DNA of 64,000 bases. It comes from Staphylococcus debuckii. GTDB taxonomy: Bacteria > Bacillota > Bacilli > Staphylococcales > Staphylococcaceae. How positions within the stretch are numbered: the first letter of the stretch is position 1; each line of letters opens with the position of its first letter. The notes below the pieces were generated by a model, which saw nothing but the letters and a program-made list of their open reading frames with translations, was not told where the DNA came from and did no database searches. Shown in pieces: positions 28,251 to 40,023 of this stretch. The position numbers and the translations under genes are program-made. The stretch lies in NCBI RefSeq assembly GCF_003718735.1, contig NZ_CP033460.1, positions 2,627,851 to 2,691,850 on the forward strand, written 5' to 3'.

Positions 28251-28288
28251 GAGGGAACTGAGACAAATTAATGTCGCAGCTCCCTCTT
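28251..28288. terminator. Bidirectional terminator between the Ntn hydrolase gene and kbl
   Basis: GAGGGAACTGAGACA...TGTCGCAGCTCCCTC stem between convergent genes; of the same GGGACA/TGTCCC repeat type as others in this window. Confidence 0.85.
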
Positions 28289-28299
28289 CTCATGTTTTA

Positions 28300-29487
28300 T
28301 TAAATAACGCCTAACTCTTTTCCTACTTTTTCGTACGCATTTAATGCTTCATCTAGCATCTCTTTAGTATGCGCTGCTGTAGGCATATTACGTACTCGTC
28401 CAGTTCCGCGAGGTACTGTTGGGAATGCGATAGATTTCACATAAACGCCTTCATCTTTTAAACGTTTGCTGAATTCTTGTGTTTTCTTTTCATCTCCAAT
28501 AATTACTGGAGTGATTGGTGTTTCAGAGGCACCAATATCGTAGCCTAACTTTTTCAAGCCTTCTTTTAAATAATTGGCATTATCCCATAATTTATCATGT
28601 AATTCAGTAGAGTTCATTAACTTTCTTACGGCTGCAATAATCGCTGCTGAAGATTCTGGTGTTAATGAAGTTGAGAATAGGAATGGACGTGATTGCACTT
28701 TCAACCAGTCGATTAATTCTTGAGTACCTGCGACATAACCGCCTACTACCCCTATAGCTTTAGATAATGTACCGATTTGGAAGTCGATTTTATCTTGTAA
28801 GCCGAAATGTTTTACGGTACCTGCGCCTTTACCCATCACTCCTGATCCATGTGCGTCATCAACATAAGTAATCAAGCCGTATTCTTCTGCGATTTCAACG
28901 ATTTCAGGTAATTTTGCAACATCGCCATCCATACTGAAGACACCGTCTGTGATATACATTACTTTATTATATTGACCTGATTCTACTGCTTCTTTTGCTT
29001 TTTTTCGTAAGTCATCCATATCAGAGTGATTAACACGAATAATTTTAGCTTTAGACAAACGGCAACCATCAATAATTGAAGCGTGATTCAATTCATCTGA
29101 TAAAATCGCATCATTTTTATTCATTACCGCTGAAATAGCTGCCATGTTACAGTTAAAGCCTGATTGGTATGCAATGGCAGCTTCTGTGCCTTTGAATTCT
29201 GCTAAGGTTTGTTCTAATTCATCATGGATGTCTAACGTACCATTGATCGAACGCACAGCCCCTGCGCCGACACCATATTTGTCTACTGCGTCTTTCGCAA
29301 CTTGTTTCAAGTCCTCATTCGTTGCCAATCCTAAGTAGTTATTAGAAGATAAGTTGATATAACGTTTACCATCAATTGTAATTTCCGGCCCATTCGCCCC
29401 TTCAACTGTATCGATTTCATTATAAAGACCATTATCTTTTAAGTATTGAATGTTTTCATCAAGAAAACTGTGTAATGATTGCACCAT
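28300..29487 (-). CDS. kbl: Glycine C-acetyltransferase (2-amino-3-oxobutyrate CoA ligase)
   Basis: PLP enzyme splitting 2-amino-3-oxobutyrate with CoA into glycine and acetyl-CoA. The 395 residues include [38 protein letters not shown], and the PLP lysine in [16 protein letters not shown]. It belongs to the alpha-oxoamine synthase family. With the short-chain threonine dehydrogenase upstream on the same strand it completes threonine-to-glycine breakdown. The long alternative reading as another oxoamine synthase is less likely because BioF and HemA relatives differ around [11 protein letters not shown]. Confidence 0.92.
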   Translation of the reverse strand: MVQSLHSFLDENIQYLKDNGLYNEIDTVEGANGPEITIDGKRYINLSSNNYLGLATNEDLKQVAKDAVDKYGVGAGAVRSINGTLDIHDELEQTLAEFKGTEAAIAYQSGFNCNMAAISAVMNKNDAILSDELNHASIIDGCRLSKAKIIRVNHSDMDDLRKKAKEAVESGQYNKVMYITDGVFSMDGDVAKLPEIVEIAEEYGLITYVDDAHGSGVMGKGAGTVKHFGLQDKIDFQIGTLSKAIGVVGGYVAGTQELIDWLKVQSRPFLFSTSLTPESSAAIIAAVRKLMNSTELHDKLWDNANYLKEGLKKLGYDIGASETPITPVIIGDEKKTQEFSKRLKDEGVYVKSIAFPTVPRGTGRVRNMPTAAHTKEMLDEALNAYEKVGKELGVI

Positions 29488-29681
29488 TTAAGTGAATCCC
29501 CCTTGTTTAAATAAATTCACATCTATCATAACCTATTTTTTTAGAATATAAAAGCTGCGAATCATTAACCTGCTATAAATTGTAATTCTTTAAATTATTC
29601 ACCTTTTAATGGATAAGGTTTATTGCCTTGGCTACGTGCTATAATATGTATATCTATACTTTAATGAAGGGGTTGAAACCA

Positions 29682-30863
29682 ATGATTAACTGGTATCAGC
29701 TTGCACATGATAAAGAAAAAACAATGATTCAAATTAGACGACACCTGCACCAGTACCCCGAGCTTTCTTTTGAAGAAAGTCATACACATGATTATATTGT
29801 GAATCAGTTAGAACAGCTTTCATGCGAGATTCGTCGTCCTGTCGGTAAAAATGGCATTGTCGCGACCTTCAAGGGACAAGGAGATGGACCTACAGTTGCA
29901 TTGCGTGCTGATTTCGATGCATTACCAATTACAGAACTGAATGACAAACCTTATCGTTCTAAAAATGAAGGATGTATGCACGCATGTGGTCACGATGGAC
30001 ATACTGCTATTTTATTAGGTGTAGCGGAAGTGATTAATGAACATCTCGCGTATTTAAATGGCAACGTTGTTTTGATTTTCCAATATGGCGAAGAGATTGT
30101 GCCTGGAGGAGCGCAACAAATGATTGATGACGGCTGTTTAGAAGGTGTCGACCGTGTTTACGGCAATCATTTATGGAGTGGCTACCCAACAGGAATAATC
30201 TATTCTCGTCCTGGTGCTATGATGGCTTCTCCTGACGAGTTTACGATTAAGATTACTGGAAAAGGAGGGCATGGAGCCAAACCGCATGAAACGATTGACC
30301 CTATTGTCATCTTGGCTGAATTTATTTTAAGTGCTCAAAAAATCGTCTCGCGTACGGTGGATCCTGTTAAACAGGCTGTTGTGACATTCGGCATGATTCA
30401 AGCAGGGTCATCAGATAGTGTTATTCCTGACTCAGCAGTTTGTAAAGGCACAGTACGGACATTTGATGCAGAAATTCAAAATCATATTATGACGAAGTTG
30501 GATAAGTTGCTGCAAGGCTTAGCAGTCGCTAATGATATCGAATATAAATTAGATTACGAACGTGGATATGTACCTGTGCACAATAATCCGCAAGCTTATG
30601 AAATTGTAAAAGAAGCGGCAGATGATTTAAATTTACGCTTTACTAAAGCAGATATGATGATGGTCGGAGAAGACTTTTCAGCCTATCAACGCGTGCGTCC
30701 GGGCGCTTTCTTTTTAACAGGTTGCGGTAACCATAAGAAAGGTACTGACCACCCTCATCATAGTCCCTATTTTGATATTGATGAAGCGGCGATGAAATAT
30801 GCGGCAAGTGAGTTTTTAAAGATATTAGAATTGGAAGAAGTTTTAAAGCCTGAAAGATTATAA
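29682..30863 (+). CDS. M20 family amidohydrolase (N-acyl amino acid hydrolase type)
   Basis: A 393-residue cytoplasmic metallopeptidase. It has RRHLHQYPELSFEE, ALRADFDALPI, the metal motif HACGHDGHTAILLG near residue 100, and ADMMMVGEDFSAYQ late. This is the hippurate hydrolase/N-acetyl-aminoacylase branch. Start at 29682 with AAGGGG SD; the longer upstream frame is leader sequence. Substrate unknown. Confidence 0.92.
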   Translation: MINWYQLAHDKEKTMIQIRRHLHQYPELSFEESHTHDYIVNQLEQLSCEIRRPVGKNGIVATFKGQGDGPTVALRADFDALPITELNDKPYRSKNEGCMHACGHDGHTAILLGVAEVINEHLAYLNGNVVLIFQYGEEIVPGGAQQMIDDGCLEGVDRVYGNHLWSGYPTGIIYSRPGAMMASPDEFTIKITGKGGHGAKPHETIDPIVILAEFILSAQKIVSRTVDPVKQAVVTFGMIQAGSSDSVIPDSAVCKGTVRTFDAEIQNHIMTKLDKLLQGLAVANDIEYKLDYERGYVPVHNNPQAYEIVKEAADDLNLRFTKADMMMVGEDFSAYQRVRPGAFFLTGCGNHKKGTDHPHHSPYFDIDEAAMKYAASEFLKILELEEVLKPERL

Positions 30864-30872
30864 AAATGATAT

Positions 30873-31034
30873 AGGGAGCGGGACAGAAATATTTTTTGGT
30901 TGAAATTATTTCGTCGTTCTGCCCCGGCAAGGCTAACTAGAATAGAAAAAAGCTTGGAACAAGCGTACTTTCTATTCAGATAGCTACCGCTAATTCAAAG
31001 AGAGGAGCTGAGACATTATTATGTCCCGCTCCCT
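30873..31034. repeat. Staphylococcal intergenic repeat element
   Basis: Bounded by a perfect 13-base inverted repeat AGGGAGCGGGACA (30873-30885)/TGTCCCGCTCCCT (31022-31034). Inside, GACAGAAAT.../ATTTCGTCGTTCTGCC and GAATAGAAA (30940-30948)/TTTCTATTC (30969-30977) with GCTTG/CAAGC at its tip. It resembles the repeated GGGACGACGAAAT...CTAGAATTGAAAAAGCTTG...AAGCG sequence I know from between many S. aureus genes. It probably ends the M20 transcript. Confidence 0.65.
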
Positions 31035-31050
31035 TAATTTTTTCCATAAA

Positions 31051-31078
31051 AAAAGAGCCCCTCAATGAGGAGCTCTCT
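31051..31078 (-). terminator. Terminator of tuf
   Basis: AGAGCTCCTC/GAGGGGCTCT stem followed by TTTTTTT on the minus strand. Confidence 0.9.
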
Positions 31079-31110
31079 AATATTAAGCATCAACTATTGT
31101 TGAGCTGAAA

Positions 31111-32298
31111 TTATTGTTGGATTTCAGTAACAACGCCTGATCCTACAGTACGTCCACCTTCACGGATAGAGAAACGAGTACCGTCTTCGATTGCGATTGG
31201 AGCAATCAATTCAACAGTCATTTCTACGTTATCGCCAGGCATAACCATTTCAGTACCTTCTGGTAAGTTAACAACGCCTGTTACGTCAGTAGTACGGAAG
31301 TAGAATTGTGGGCGGTAGTTAGAGAAGAATGGAGTATGACGTCCACCTTCGTCTTTAGATAAAACATAAACATCAGCTTTAAATTTAGTGTGTGGAGTAA
31401 TAGAGCCAGGAGCTGCTAATACTTGTCCACGTTGTACGTCTTCACGTGCAACACCACGTAATAAAGCACCAATGTTGTCACCAGCTTCAGCGTAGTCTAA
31501 TAATTTACGGAACATTTCTACACCTGTAACTGTAGTTTTCATGCTTTCTTCAGTGATACCGATGATTTCAACTTCTTCACCGACTTTGATTTGACCACGT
31601 TCAACACGGCCTGTAGCAACAGTACCACGACCAGTGATTGAGAATACGTCCTCAACTGGCATCATGAATGGTTTATCAGAGTCACGTTCTGGAGTTGGAA
31701 TGTAGTCATCAACTGCTTGCATTAAGTCTAAGATTCTTTGTTCGTATTCAGCATCGCCTTCTAAAGCTTTCAATGCAGAACCAACGATAACTGGTACATC
31801 GTCACCAGGGAAGTCATATTCAGATAATAAGTCACGAACTTCCATTTCAACTAATTCTAATAATTCTTCGTCGTCAACCATGTCAGCTTTGTTTAAGAAT
31901 ACAACTAAAGCTGGTACACCAACGTTACGTGATAACAAGATGTGTTCACGAGTTTGTGGCATTGGACCATCTGCAGCAGATACTACTAAGATACCGCCGT
32001 CCATTTGAGCAGCACCAGTGATCATGTTTTTAACATAGTCAGCGTGTCCTGGGCAGTCAACGTGAGCATAGTGACGTTTGTCAGTTTGATACTCGATGTG
32101 TGAAGTATTGATTGTAATACCACGTTCTTTTTCTTCTGGAGCGTTGTCAATCATGTCATATGATTGTGCTACAGTGTCACCATTTTTTGCTAATACAGTT
32201 GCAATTGCAGCTGTTAAAGTTGTTTTACCATGGTCAACGTGACCGATAGTACCAATATTGGCATGTTCTTTTGAGCGATCGAATTTTTCTTTAGCCAT
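31111..32298 (-). CDS. tuf: Elongation factor Tu
   Basis: Delivers aminoacyl-tRNA to the ribosome with GTP. The 395 residues include [14 protein letters not shown] (G1), DCPGHADYV (G3), NKADM (G4) and [10 protein letters not shown] (G5), with the [11 protein letters not shown] effector region. Last gene of the str operon after fusA; a hairpin and about 190 bases separate the two, which may carry an extra promoter. Confidence 0.98.
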   Translation of the reverse strand: MAKEKFDRSKEHANIGTIGHVDHGKTTLTAAIATVLAKNGDTVAQSYDMIDNAPEEKERGITINTSHIEYQTDKRHYAHVDCPGHADYVKNMITGAAQMDGGILVVSAADGPMPQTREHILLSRNVGVPALVVFLNKADMVDDEELLELVEMEVRDLLSEYDFPGDDVPVIVGSALKALEGDAEYEQRILDLMQAVDDYIPTPERDSDKPFMMPVEDVFSITGRGTVATGRVERGQIKVGEEVEIIGITEESMKTTVTGVEMFRKLLDYAEAGDNIGALLRGVAREDVQRGQVLAAPGSITPHTKFKADVYVLSKDEGGRHTPFFSNYRPQFYFRTTDVTGVVNLPEGTEMVMPGDNVEMTVELIAPIAIEDGTRFSIREGGRTVGSGVVTEIQQ

Positions 32299-32345
32299 TA
32301 TGAAATCTCTCCTCTTCTTAATAAAAAGTTATTTTAATTTTTATC

Positions 32346-32374
32346 TCTCATGATAGTTTCTCACCATCATGAGA
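32346..32374 (-). other. Intercistronic hairpin between fusA and tuf
   Basis: Perfect 9-base stem TCTCATGAT/ATCATGAGA with an 11-base loop but no T run, so probably a processing or stability element and not a terminator. Confidence 0.5.
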
Positions 32375-32489
32375 GCACTATTGTTGTGTTGTGTAAAGGA
32401 CTAATTCCTTTATAAAGCATTTGCATGAAAAAATCAATTCAGGAACCCTGCCAAAGAATTCTTGGCTGTGAACCTAAAGATAAATACGA

Positions 32490-34571
32490 TTATTCACCTT
32501 TATTTTTCTTGATGATATCTTCTGCAATTGATTTTGGTACCTCTTCATAATGATCGAAGTACATAGTGTAAGTTCCGCGACCTTGAGTGTTAGAACGTAA
32601 TGAAGTTGCGTAACCGAACATTTCTGAAAGTGGAACGAATGCACGAACCATTTGAGCGTTACCGCGAGCTTCCATACCATCTACGCGTCCACGACGAGAT
32701 GTTACGTCACCCATGATGTCACCCATGTATTCTTCAGGCATTAAGATTTCTACTTTCATCATTGGTTCTAAGATTACTGGATCTGCAACTTTAGCAGCTT
32801 CTTTAAGCGCTAATGAAGCAGCGATTTTGAAGGCCATTTCAGATGAATCGACATCATGGTAAGAACCATCGTAAAGCTTAGCTTTAACGTCGATTAATGG
32901 ATAACCAGCTACTACACCGTTTTCCATAGCATCTTTAAGACCAGCTTCAACTGATGGGATATATTCACGAGGAACTACACCACCGACGATAGCGTTTTCG
33001 AATTCGAAACCAGCGCCGACTTCGTTAGGTGTGAATTCAATATGAACATCACCATATTGACCACGACCACCAGATTGACGAGAGAATTTACCTTGAACTT
33101 TAGCTGGTGTTTTGAATGTTTCACGGTATGAAACCATTGGCGCACCAACGTTAGCTTCAACGTTAAATTCTTTTTTCATACGGTCTACAAGGATATCTAA
33201 GTGAAGTTCACCCATACCGCCGATGATAACTTGTCCAGTTTCTTCATCAGTGTGAGCATGGAATGTTGGGTCTTCTTCTTGTAGTTTAACTAAAGCTTGA
33301 GTCATTTTATCTTGGTCAGCTTTAGATTTTGGTTCTACTGACAAGTGAATAACAGGTTCTGGGAATTCCATTGATTCCAAGATAATGTCATTTTTCTCAC
33401 CGCATAAAGTATCACCAGTACCAGTTTCTTTAAGACCTACCGCAGCAGCGATATCTCCTGAATAAACTGTGCTGATTTCTTTACGAGTGTTAGCGTGCAT
33501 TTGTAATAAACGACCTACACGTTCACGTTTGTCTTTAGTAGAGTTTTTAACGTATGAACCTGAGTTTAAAGTACCAGAGTACACACGGAAGAATGTTAAT
33601 TTACCAACATATGGGTCAGTCATAACTTTAAATGCTAATGCAGCGAAATCTGCATCATCATCAGGTGGTGCGACAACTTCTTCATCAGGGTTGTCAGCAT
33701 GATGACCAACGATAGCTTTAACATCTAATGGTGAAGGTAAGTAGTCAATTACTGCGTCTAACATTAATTGAACACCTTTGTTTTTGAATGCAGTACCGCA
33801 AAGTACAGGATAGAATTCAATATCCAAAGTAGCTTGACGGATTGCTGCTTTCAATTCATCAATAGTGATTTCTTCACCTTCAAGGTATTTTTCCATTAAT
33901 TCTTCATTAGCTTCAGCAACAGATTCGATCAATGATTCACGAGCTTCTGCAGCTTTGTCTTTATAGTCATCTGGAATTTCAATTTCAACAACTTCTTCAC
34001 CGAAGTCGCCGTTATATTGGTAGCATTTCATTGTTACTAAATCAATGATTGCTTCAAATTCGTCTTCTGCACCGATTGGTAATTGAATCGGTTGTGCATT
34101 CGCTTGTAAACGGTCATGCAAAGTGCTTACTGAATATTCGAAGTTTGCACCTAATTTGTCCATTTTGTTAACGAATACGATACGTGGAACACCATAAGTT
34201 GTTGCTTGGCGCCAAACTGTTTCAGTTTGTGGTTCAACACCTGATTGTGCATCAAGTACTGTTACAGCACCATCAAGTACACGTAAAGAACGTTCAACTT
34301 CAACTGTGAAGTCTACGTGTCCTGGTGTGTCGATGATGTTTACACGATAATCATGCCATTGAGCAGTTGTTGCTGCTGATGTGATAGTGATACCACGGTC
34401 TTGTTCTTGTTCCATCCAGTCCATTTGTGAAGCCCCTTCGTGAGTTTCACCAATTTTATGGATACGACCAGTATAGTACAAGATACGTTCAGTAGTTGTA
34501 GTTTTACCAGCGTCAATGTGAGCCATGATACCAATGTTACGAGTTTTTTCCAAAGAAAAGTCTCTAGCCAT
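32490..34571 (-). CDS. fusA: Elongation factor G
   Basis: Ribosomal translocase. The 693 residues include [23 protein letters not shown] and [10 protein letters not shown], then the EF-G domains II-V ending with [25 protein letters not shown]. Start at 34571 is [14 protein letters not shown] with an AAGGAG SD; the longer upstream frame is not used. It follows rpsG in the str operon. Confidence 0.98.
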   Translation of the reverse strand: MARDFSLEKTRNIGIMAHIDAGKTTTTERILYYTGRIHKIGETHEGASQMDWMEQEQDRGITITSAATTAQWHDYRVNIIDTPGHVDFTVEVERSLRVLDGAVTVLDAQSGVEPQTETVWRQATTYGVPRIVFVNKMDKLGANFEYSVSTLHDRLQANAQPIQLPIGAEDEFEAIIDLVTMKCYQYNGDFGEEVVEIEIPDDYKDKAAEARESLIESVAEANEELMEKYLEGEEITIDELKAAIRQATLDIEFYPVLCGTAFKNKGVQLMLDAVIDYLPSPLDVKAIVGHHADNPDEEVVAPPDDDADFAALAFKVMTDPYVGKLTFFRVYSGTLNSGSYVKNSTKDKRERVGRLLQMHANTRKEISTVYSGDIAAAVGLKETGTGDTLCGEKNDIILESMEFPEPVIHLSVEPKSKADQDKMTQALVKLQEEDPTFHAHTDEETGQVIIGGMGELHLDILVDRMKKEFNVEANVGAPMVSYRETFKTPAKVQGKFSRQSGGRGQYGDVHIEFTPNEVGAGFEFENAIVGGVVPREYIPSVEAGLKDAMENGVVAGYPLIDVKAKLYDGSYHDVDSSEMAFKIAASLALKEAAKVADPVILEPMMKVEILMPEEYMGDIMGDVTSRRGRVDGMEARGNAQMVRAFVPLSEMFGYATSLRSNTQGRGTYTMYFDHYEEVPKSIAEDIIKKNKGE

Positions 34572-34682
34572 TGTATTGTTTCTCCTTCCAGTAATTACTG
34601 AGTAAATACTTTGATATGGCGATGCCCTAAGCATGCCTTTGGATGTACCAAGTTGAACACGCTCAGGGTTAAACCGTTAATC

Positions 34683-35153
34683 TTACCAGCGATAATGTGC
34701 GAATGCTTTGTTAGCTTCAGCCATTTTATGAGTATCTTCACGTTTCTTAACTGCGCCACCTGTATTGTTAGCTGCATCTAAGATTTCGTTAGCTAAACGT
34801 TCTTCCATAGTTTTTTCACCACGAAGACGTGAATAGTTAACTAACCAACGTAAACCTAAAGTAGTACGACGTTCTGGACGAACTTCTACTGGTACTTGGT
34901 AGTTAGAGCCACCTACACGGCGAGCTTTAACTTCTAATACTGGCATAATGTTGTTGATAGCTTCTTCGAATACTTCAATTGCATCACGACCACTACGTTC
35001 TTGAACGATGTCGAATGCTGAATAAAGAATTCTTTGAGCTGTTCCGCGTTTACCGTCTAACATGATTTTGTTAATCAATTTAGTCACTAACTTAGAGTTG
35101 TGAATTGGATCTGGTAAAACGTCTCTTTTTGGTACTGATCCTTTACGAGGCAT
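34683..35153 (-). CDS. rpsG: 30S ribosomal protein S7
   Basis: 156 residues, [31 protein letters not shown]..., with the family [14 protein letters not shown] and [10 protein letters not shown] segments. Binds the 3' domain of 16S rRNA and organises the small-subunit head. Part of rpsL-rpsG-fusA-tuf. Confidence 0.98.
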   Translation of the reverse strand: MPRKGSVPKRDVLPDPIHNSKLVTKLINKIMLDGKRGTAQRILYSAFDIVQERSGRDAIEVFEEAINNIMPVLEVKARRVGGSNYQVPVEVRPERRTTLGLRWLVNYSRLRGEKTMEERLANEILDAANNTGGAVKKREDTHKMAEANKAFAHYRW

Positions 35154-35223
35154 AATCAGAGTCCTCCCTTCATATTATAGTATAATCTCACAATTTATCT
35201 CGAAAATTTACGCAATCTTAAAC

Positions 35224-35637
35224 TTATTTTTTAGGACGTTTTGTACCGTATAATGAACGGCTTTGCATACGACCTTCAACACCTGAAGTATCAAGTGCAC
35301 CACGAACGATATGGTAACGCACACCAGGTAAGTCTTTTACACGACCTCCACGTACAAGTACAACACTGTGTTCTTGCAAGTTATGGCCGATACCAGGGAT
35401 ATATGCGTTGATTTCGATGTTGTTTGACAAACGAACACGAGCATATTTACGTAATGCTGAGTTAGGTTTTTTAGGTGTCATTGTACCAACACGAGTACAT
35501 ACGCCACGTTTTTGTGGTGAGTTCAAGTCAGTAAATTGTTTTTTCATACTATTGAAACCTTTGTTCAAAGCAGGTGAATCTGATTTCTTCGCTTTGCTTT
35601 TTCTAGGTTTGCGCACTAATTGGTTAATAGTTGGCAT
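35224..35637 (-). CDS. rpsL: 30S ribosomal protein S12
   Basis: 137 residues. It has [18 protein letters not shown] and [32 protein letters not shown]. The lysines commonly mutated in streptomycin resistance (in TPKKPNS and GRVKDLPG) are wild type. GAGGAGG SD. Confidence 0.98.
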   Translation of the reverse strand: MPTINQLVRKPRKSKAKKSDSPALNKGFNSMKKQFTDLNSPQKRGVCTRVGTMTPKKPNSALRKYARVRLSNNIEINAYIPGIGHNLQEHSVVLVRGGRVKDLPGVRYHIVRGALDTSGVEGRMQSRSLYGTKRPKK

Positions 35638-35732
35638 TTAAGATGTCCTCCTCTCCTGTTTTATAATCCCACACATCCAGGTGGTTCATTTTTAAAGTAA
35701 ATAAAATTTAGTAAGCATACACTTACTATTTC

Positions 35733-35987
35733 TCATTTCAATAGAGCAACAACAGCTGCATCTACGTTGATACCTGCATATTTTCCTAAAGCTTTCTTAC
35801 TTTCGAAAAAAGAAACAGGCATTTCGCTATGATTGATCTTACTTAATACGTCTGAAAGCAAATAGACTTCAACGTCTTGAGCAATAATCAATGATGTAAC
35901 TTGGTTTTTATCGAGCGCTTTGAGCGTCTCTCTTAAACCAACAACACTATGGTGTTTGTTAAAGCGTGCAACTTTTTCATTAGACAT
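35733..35987 (-). CDS. L7Ae-family ribosomal protein (YbxF-like)
   Basis: 84 residues, [41 protein letters not shown]..., a kink-turn RNA-binding L7Ae/L30e fold. It sits between rpoC and rpsL, as ybxF/rplGB does in Bacillus. TTGGAGG SD. Confidence 0.92.
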   Translation of the reverse strand: MSNEKVARFNKHHSVVGLRETLKALDKNQVTSLIIAQDVEVYLLSDVLSKINHSEMPVSFFESKKALGKYAGINVDAAVVALLK

Positions 35988-36140
35988 TGACTATCCTCCA
36001 AAGTTCTGCTTGCATCAACCTTAACTATAATAACACTTATCATAGGGTTCGTCAACACTATTGTTATCATATTGCTCACTTTTCTTATCTTAACAAATTT
36101 GCACTGTAAGTCAAACGATTTTAGCGATAATTTATCAGAA

Positions 36141-36184
36141 AAGCCGATACAACTTTTCTGATGAGAGAAAAGCAGCATCGGCTT
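36141..36184 (-). terminator. Terminator of rpoC
   Basis: AAGCCGAT...ATCGGCTT with inner CTTTTC/GAAAAG pairing, followed by TTTTC on the minus strand. Confidence 0.82.
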
Positions 36185-36204
36185 AATTTAAGATATTCAT
36201 TATA

Positions 36205-39200
36205 TTATTGTTGTGGTGTGTTAGATTCAGCAAGTTCTTCGATTGCTTCTTCTACCATTGGATCGACATGTTTGTCGTATTTAGCTTCGCTATAACGTCT
36301 CATGCCTGTACCAGCTGGAATTAATTTACCGATAATAACGTTTTCTTTAAGGCCGAGCAAGTCGTCACGTTTACCTTTGATTGCAGCATCTGTAAGAACA
36401 CGAGTTGTTTCTTGGAATGATGCAGCAGATAAGAAGCTTTCTGTTTCAAGAGACGCTTTAGTAATACCAAGCAATACTGGTTTAGCAGTTGCTGGACGTT
36501 TGCGTTCTTTGAATGCTTCGCGGTTCGCATCAGTAAAGTTGTGGATGTCCACAAGTGAACCTGGTAATAATTTAGTATCGCCAGCTTCGATAATACGAAC
36601 TTTACGTAACATTTGACGTACCATTACTTCAACGTGTTTATCGTCGATTTCAACACCTTGCATACGGTAAACTTTTTGAACTTCTTTAAGCAAGTAGCTT
36701 TCTGTAGCATTTAAACCAGCTACTGCTAAATAGTTCTTAGGCTCGATTGAACCTTCTGTCAAGACTTCACCACGTTCAACGTGTTGTCCTTTTTCAACTT
36801 TCAAGCGTGATGTACCTGAAGCAAGATAAGATCTTGTTTCGTTAGCACCTTTAATCACGATTTCTTGTTGACGGTCTTTCGCAAGTTTAATATCTTCTAC
36901 TGTACCTTCAATGTCAGTAATAACTGCTTGACCTTTAGGGTTACGTGCTTCGAAGATCTCTTGAATACGTGGAAGACCTTGTGTGATATCGCTTCCGGCT
37001 ACCCCACCTGTATGGAAGGTACGCATTGTAAGTTGTGTACCTGGTTCACCGATAGATTGTGCAGCGATTGTACCGACTGCTTCACCAACTTCAACTTTTT
37101 CACCAGTTGCAAGGTTTTTACCATAACATTTTTCACAAACACCATGACGTGTGTTACATGTAAATGCTGAACGGATATACATTTGCTCAATACCTGCATC
37201 TGTAATACGTTTTGCAATTTCTGGTGTAATCAATTGATCAGGTTCTACTAATACTTCATCTGTTTCAGGGTGACGAACTGTCTCTTTAGAATAACGTCCT
37301 TCAATACGTTCGATGAATGGTTCAATCATTTCTGTGCCTTCTTTGATATCAGAAACAAGTAAGCCGCGGTCAGTTCCGCAATCTTCTTCACGAACAATAA
37401 CGTCTTGAGCAACGTCAACCAAACGACGTGTAAGGTAACCTGAATCGGCAGTTTTAAGTGCTGTATCGGCAAGACCTTTACGCGCACCGTGAGTAGAGAT
37501 AAAGTACTCTAATACTGTTAAACCTTCACGGAATGAAGATGTGATAGGCATTTCGATAATTTTACCTGATGGTGCAGCCATTAAACCACGCATACCGGCT
37601 AACTGAGTAAAGTTAGATGCGTTACCACGGGCACCAGAGTCACTCATCATGAAGATTGGGTTAGTTTTCTCTAAGGATTTCATCAATCGACTTTGAATTT
37701 CATCCTTAGCATCTGTCCAAATTTCAATGACAGCATTGTAACGTTCATCTTCAGTGATTAAACCACGATTATATTGTTTTTGAACACGTTCAACTAATTT
37801 TTCATGCTCGTCTAAAATTTCTTGTTTATCTGGTAATACGATGATGTCAGATACACCAACAGTAATACCGGCTTTAGAAGAATATTTGAAACCTAAGTCT
37901 TTCATACGGTCAAGCATCATAGAAGTATCAGTAATGCTGAAACGATTGAAGACTTCGGCGATAATATTTCCTAAGAATTTTTTATTAAATGGTTCTACTA
38001 ATTCTTGTTCAGCAAAGTACTCTTTCAAGCCGCCTTCACCAAGTTCAGTAGCACTTACGAAATATTTATCGGGAGTTTTATCTTCTAAGTTTGATTGTGT
38101 TGGTTCGTTAATATATGCAAATGAATCTGGAATGATTTCATTGAAAATAACTTTACCAACTGAAGTTGTAAGAATTTTATTGTTTTGTTCTGCAGTAAAT
38201 GTTGGGTTGTTTAATGAACCTGCATGAAGTCCGATACGTGTGTGTAAGTGCACATAACCGTTTTGGTAGGCTTTTAAGACTTCATTTGTGTTATTAAAGA
38301 TAGCTCCAGTATTCACTGCATCTTTACGTTCTAAAGTAAGGTAATAGTTACCTAATACCATATCTTGTGATGGTGTAACTACTGGTTTACCGTCTTTAGG
38401 GTTCAAGATGTTTTGAGCTGCAAGCATCAACATACGTGCTTCTGCTTGTGCTTCTTTAGATAAAGGTACGTGTACCGCCATTTGGTCACCATCGAAGTCA
38501 GCGTTATATGCTGTTGTTACCAATGGATGCAAACGAATGGCACGGCCTTCAACCAATGTAGGTTCGAAAGCTTGGATACCTAATCTGTGTAAAGTAGGCG
38601 CACGGTTTAATAGAACTGGGTGTTCTTTGATAACATCTTCTAAAACATCCCACACTTCATCTTCCATGCGTTCAATTTTACTTTTAGCATTTTTGATATT
38701 TGTCGCAATTTCGCGTTGAACTAATTCTTTCATAACGAAAGGTTTGAATAATTCTAACGCCATTTCTTTAGGCAGACCACATTGATACATTTTCAAGCTT
38801 GGTCCTACTGCGATAACTGAACGGCCTGAATAGTCAACACGTTTACCTAATAAGTTTTGACGGAAACGTCCTTGTTTACCTTTCAACATATGTGAAAGTG
38901 ATTTTAATGGACGGTTACCTGGGCCTGTAACTGGACGACCGCGACGACCGTTATCGATTAAAGCATCAACTGCTTCTTGCAACATACGTTTTTCGTTTTG
39001 AACAATGATGCCAGGAGCACCTAAGTCTAATAAACGTTTCAAACGGTTGTTACGGTTGATAACACGACGATATAAGTCGTTCAAGTCACTTGTTGCAAAA
39101 CGTCCGCCGTCTAATTGTACCATTGGACGAATTTCTGGAGGAATAATTGGAAGTACATCCAAAATCATCCATGAAGGATCGTTACCTGAGTTTCTGAATG

Positions 39201-39843
39201 ATTCAACTACTTCTAAACGTTTGATTGCACGTGTCAATCTTTGGCCAGTAGCTGATTCTAATTCAGTACGCAATTCTTTCAATTCTTCATCTAAATCGAT
39301 TTCTGCTAGTAAGTCTTTAATACCTTCAGCGCCCATTTTAGCAACGAATTGACCAGGATATTTATCATAGTATTCTCTGTATTCTGCTTCAGAAAGCAAT
39401 GATTTTTTCTCTAAACCAGTTGGACCTGGGTCTACAACCACGTAAGAAGCAAAATAGATAACTTCTTCTAATGATCTAGGAGACATATCTAATAATAGTC
39501 CCATACGACTTGGAATACCTTTAAAGTACCAAATATGTGATACAGGAGCCGCTAGCTCAATATGGCCCATTCTTTCACGACGTACTTTAGATTTAGTTAC
39601 TTCTACACCACAACGGTCACAAACCATGCCTTTATAACGCACGCGTTTATACTTACCGCAACTACATTCCCAATCTTTTGTAGGTCCGAAAATTCTTTCA
39701 CAGAACAAACCATCTTTTTCAGGTTTTAAAGTACGATAGTTGATAGTTTCAGGTTTCTTAACCTCACCATACGACCAAGAACGAATCTTTTCAGGTGAAG
39801 CAAGGCCGATTTTCATATAATGGAAATTATTTACATCAATCAA
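36205..39843 (-). CDS. rpoC: RNA polymerase beta' subunit
   Basis: 1,212 residues. The zinc ribbon is [20 protein letters not shown] (about residues 60-80), the catalytic [12 protein letters not shown] carries the three Mg-binding Asp, a second zinc site is CGTDRG...[13 protein letters not shown], and the trigger-loop region is [20 protein letters not shown]. The start is a TTG at 39843 ([13 protein letters not shown]), eight bases after AAGGAGG. An upstream TTG overlaps the SD. Cotranscribed with rpoB 180 bases upstream. Confidence 0.98.
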   Translation of the reverse strand: MIDVNNFHYMKIGLASPEKIRSWSYGEVKKPETINYRTLKPEKDGLFCERIFGPTKDWECSCGKYKRVRYKGMVCDRCGVEVTKSKVRRERMGHIELAAPVSHIWYFKGIPSRMGLLLDMSPRSLEEVIYFASYVVVDPGPTGLEKKSLLSEAEYREYYDKYPGQFVAKMGAEGIKDLLAEIDLDEELKELRTELESATGQRLTRAIKRLEVVESFRNSGNDPSWMILDVLPIIPPEIRPMVQLDGGRFATSDLNDLYRRVINRNNRLKRLLDLGAPGIIVQNEKRMLQEAVDALIDNGRRGRPVTGPGNRPLKSLSHMLKGKQGRFRQNLLGKRVDYSGRSVIAVGPSLKMYQCGLPKEMALELFKPFVMKELVQREIATNIKNAKSKIERMEDEVWDVLEDVIKEHPVLLNRAPTLHRLGIQAFEPTLVEGRAIRLHPLVTTAYNADFDGDQMAVHVPLSKEAQAEARMLMLAAQNILNPKDGKPVVTPSQDMVLGNYYLTLERKDAVNTGAIFNNTNEVLKAYQNGYVHLHTRIGLHAGSLNNPTFTAEQNNKILTTSVGKVIFNEIIPDSFAYINEPTQSNLEDKTPDKYFVSATELGEGGLKEYFAEQELVEPFNKKFLGNIIAEVFNRFSITDTSMMLDRMKDLGFKYSSKAGITVGVSDIIVLPDKQEILDEHEKLVERVQKQYNRGLITEDERYNAVIEIWTDAKDEIQSRLMKSLEKTNPIFMMSDSGARGNASNFTQLAGMRGLMAAPSGKIIEMPITSSFREGLTVLEYFISTHGARKGLADTALKTADSGYLTRRLVDVAQDVIVREEDCGTDRGLLVSDIKEGTEMIEPFIERIEGRYSKETVRHPETDEVLVEPDQLITPEIAKRITDAGIEQMYIRSAFTCNTRHGVCEKCYGKNLATGEKVEVGEAVGTIAAQSIGEPGTQLTMRTFHTGGVAGSDITQGLPRIQEIFEARNPKGQAVITDIEGTVEDIKLAKDRQQEIVIKGANETRSYLASGTSRLKVEKGQHVERGEVLTEGSIEPKNYLAVAGLNATESYLLKEVQKVYRMQGVEIDDKHVEVMVRQMLRKVRIIEAGDTKLLPGSLVDIHNFTDANREAFKERKRPATAKPVLLGITKASLETESFLSAASFQETTRVLTDAAIKGKRDDLLGLKENVIIGKLIPAGTGMRRYSEAKYDKHVDPMVEEAIEELAESNTPQQ

Positions 39844-40023
39844 GGAGCCTACCTCCTTCAATTTAGATTAGCTGTGCTATTTGATTGATAAATGATCAAT
39901 AAAATGAAAAATATTCAAGGTGCATATAGACAATGTATGGATTTTCCAGTGACATTGCCTAATGCAGACCTTTAATATTTACATTATTTCAGTACGCTAT
40001 TTGCTTATTGAACATTGCAAGAA

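Noticed and set aside
36321-36554. Open frames opposite and within rpoC, rpoB, clpC and fusA
   Set aside because: All are shadows of long, well-conserved genes.
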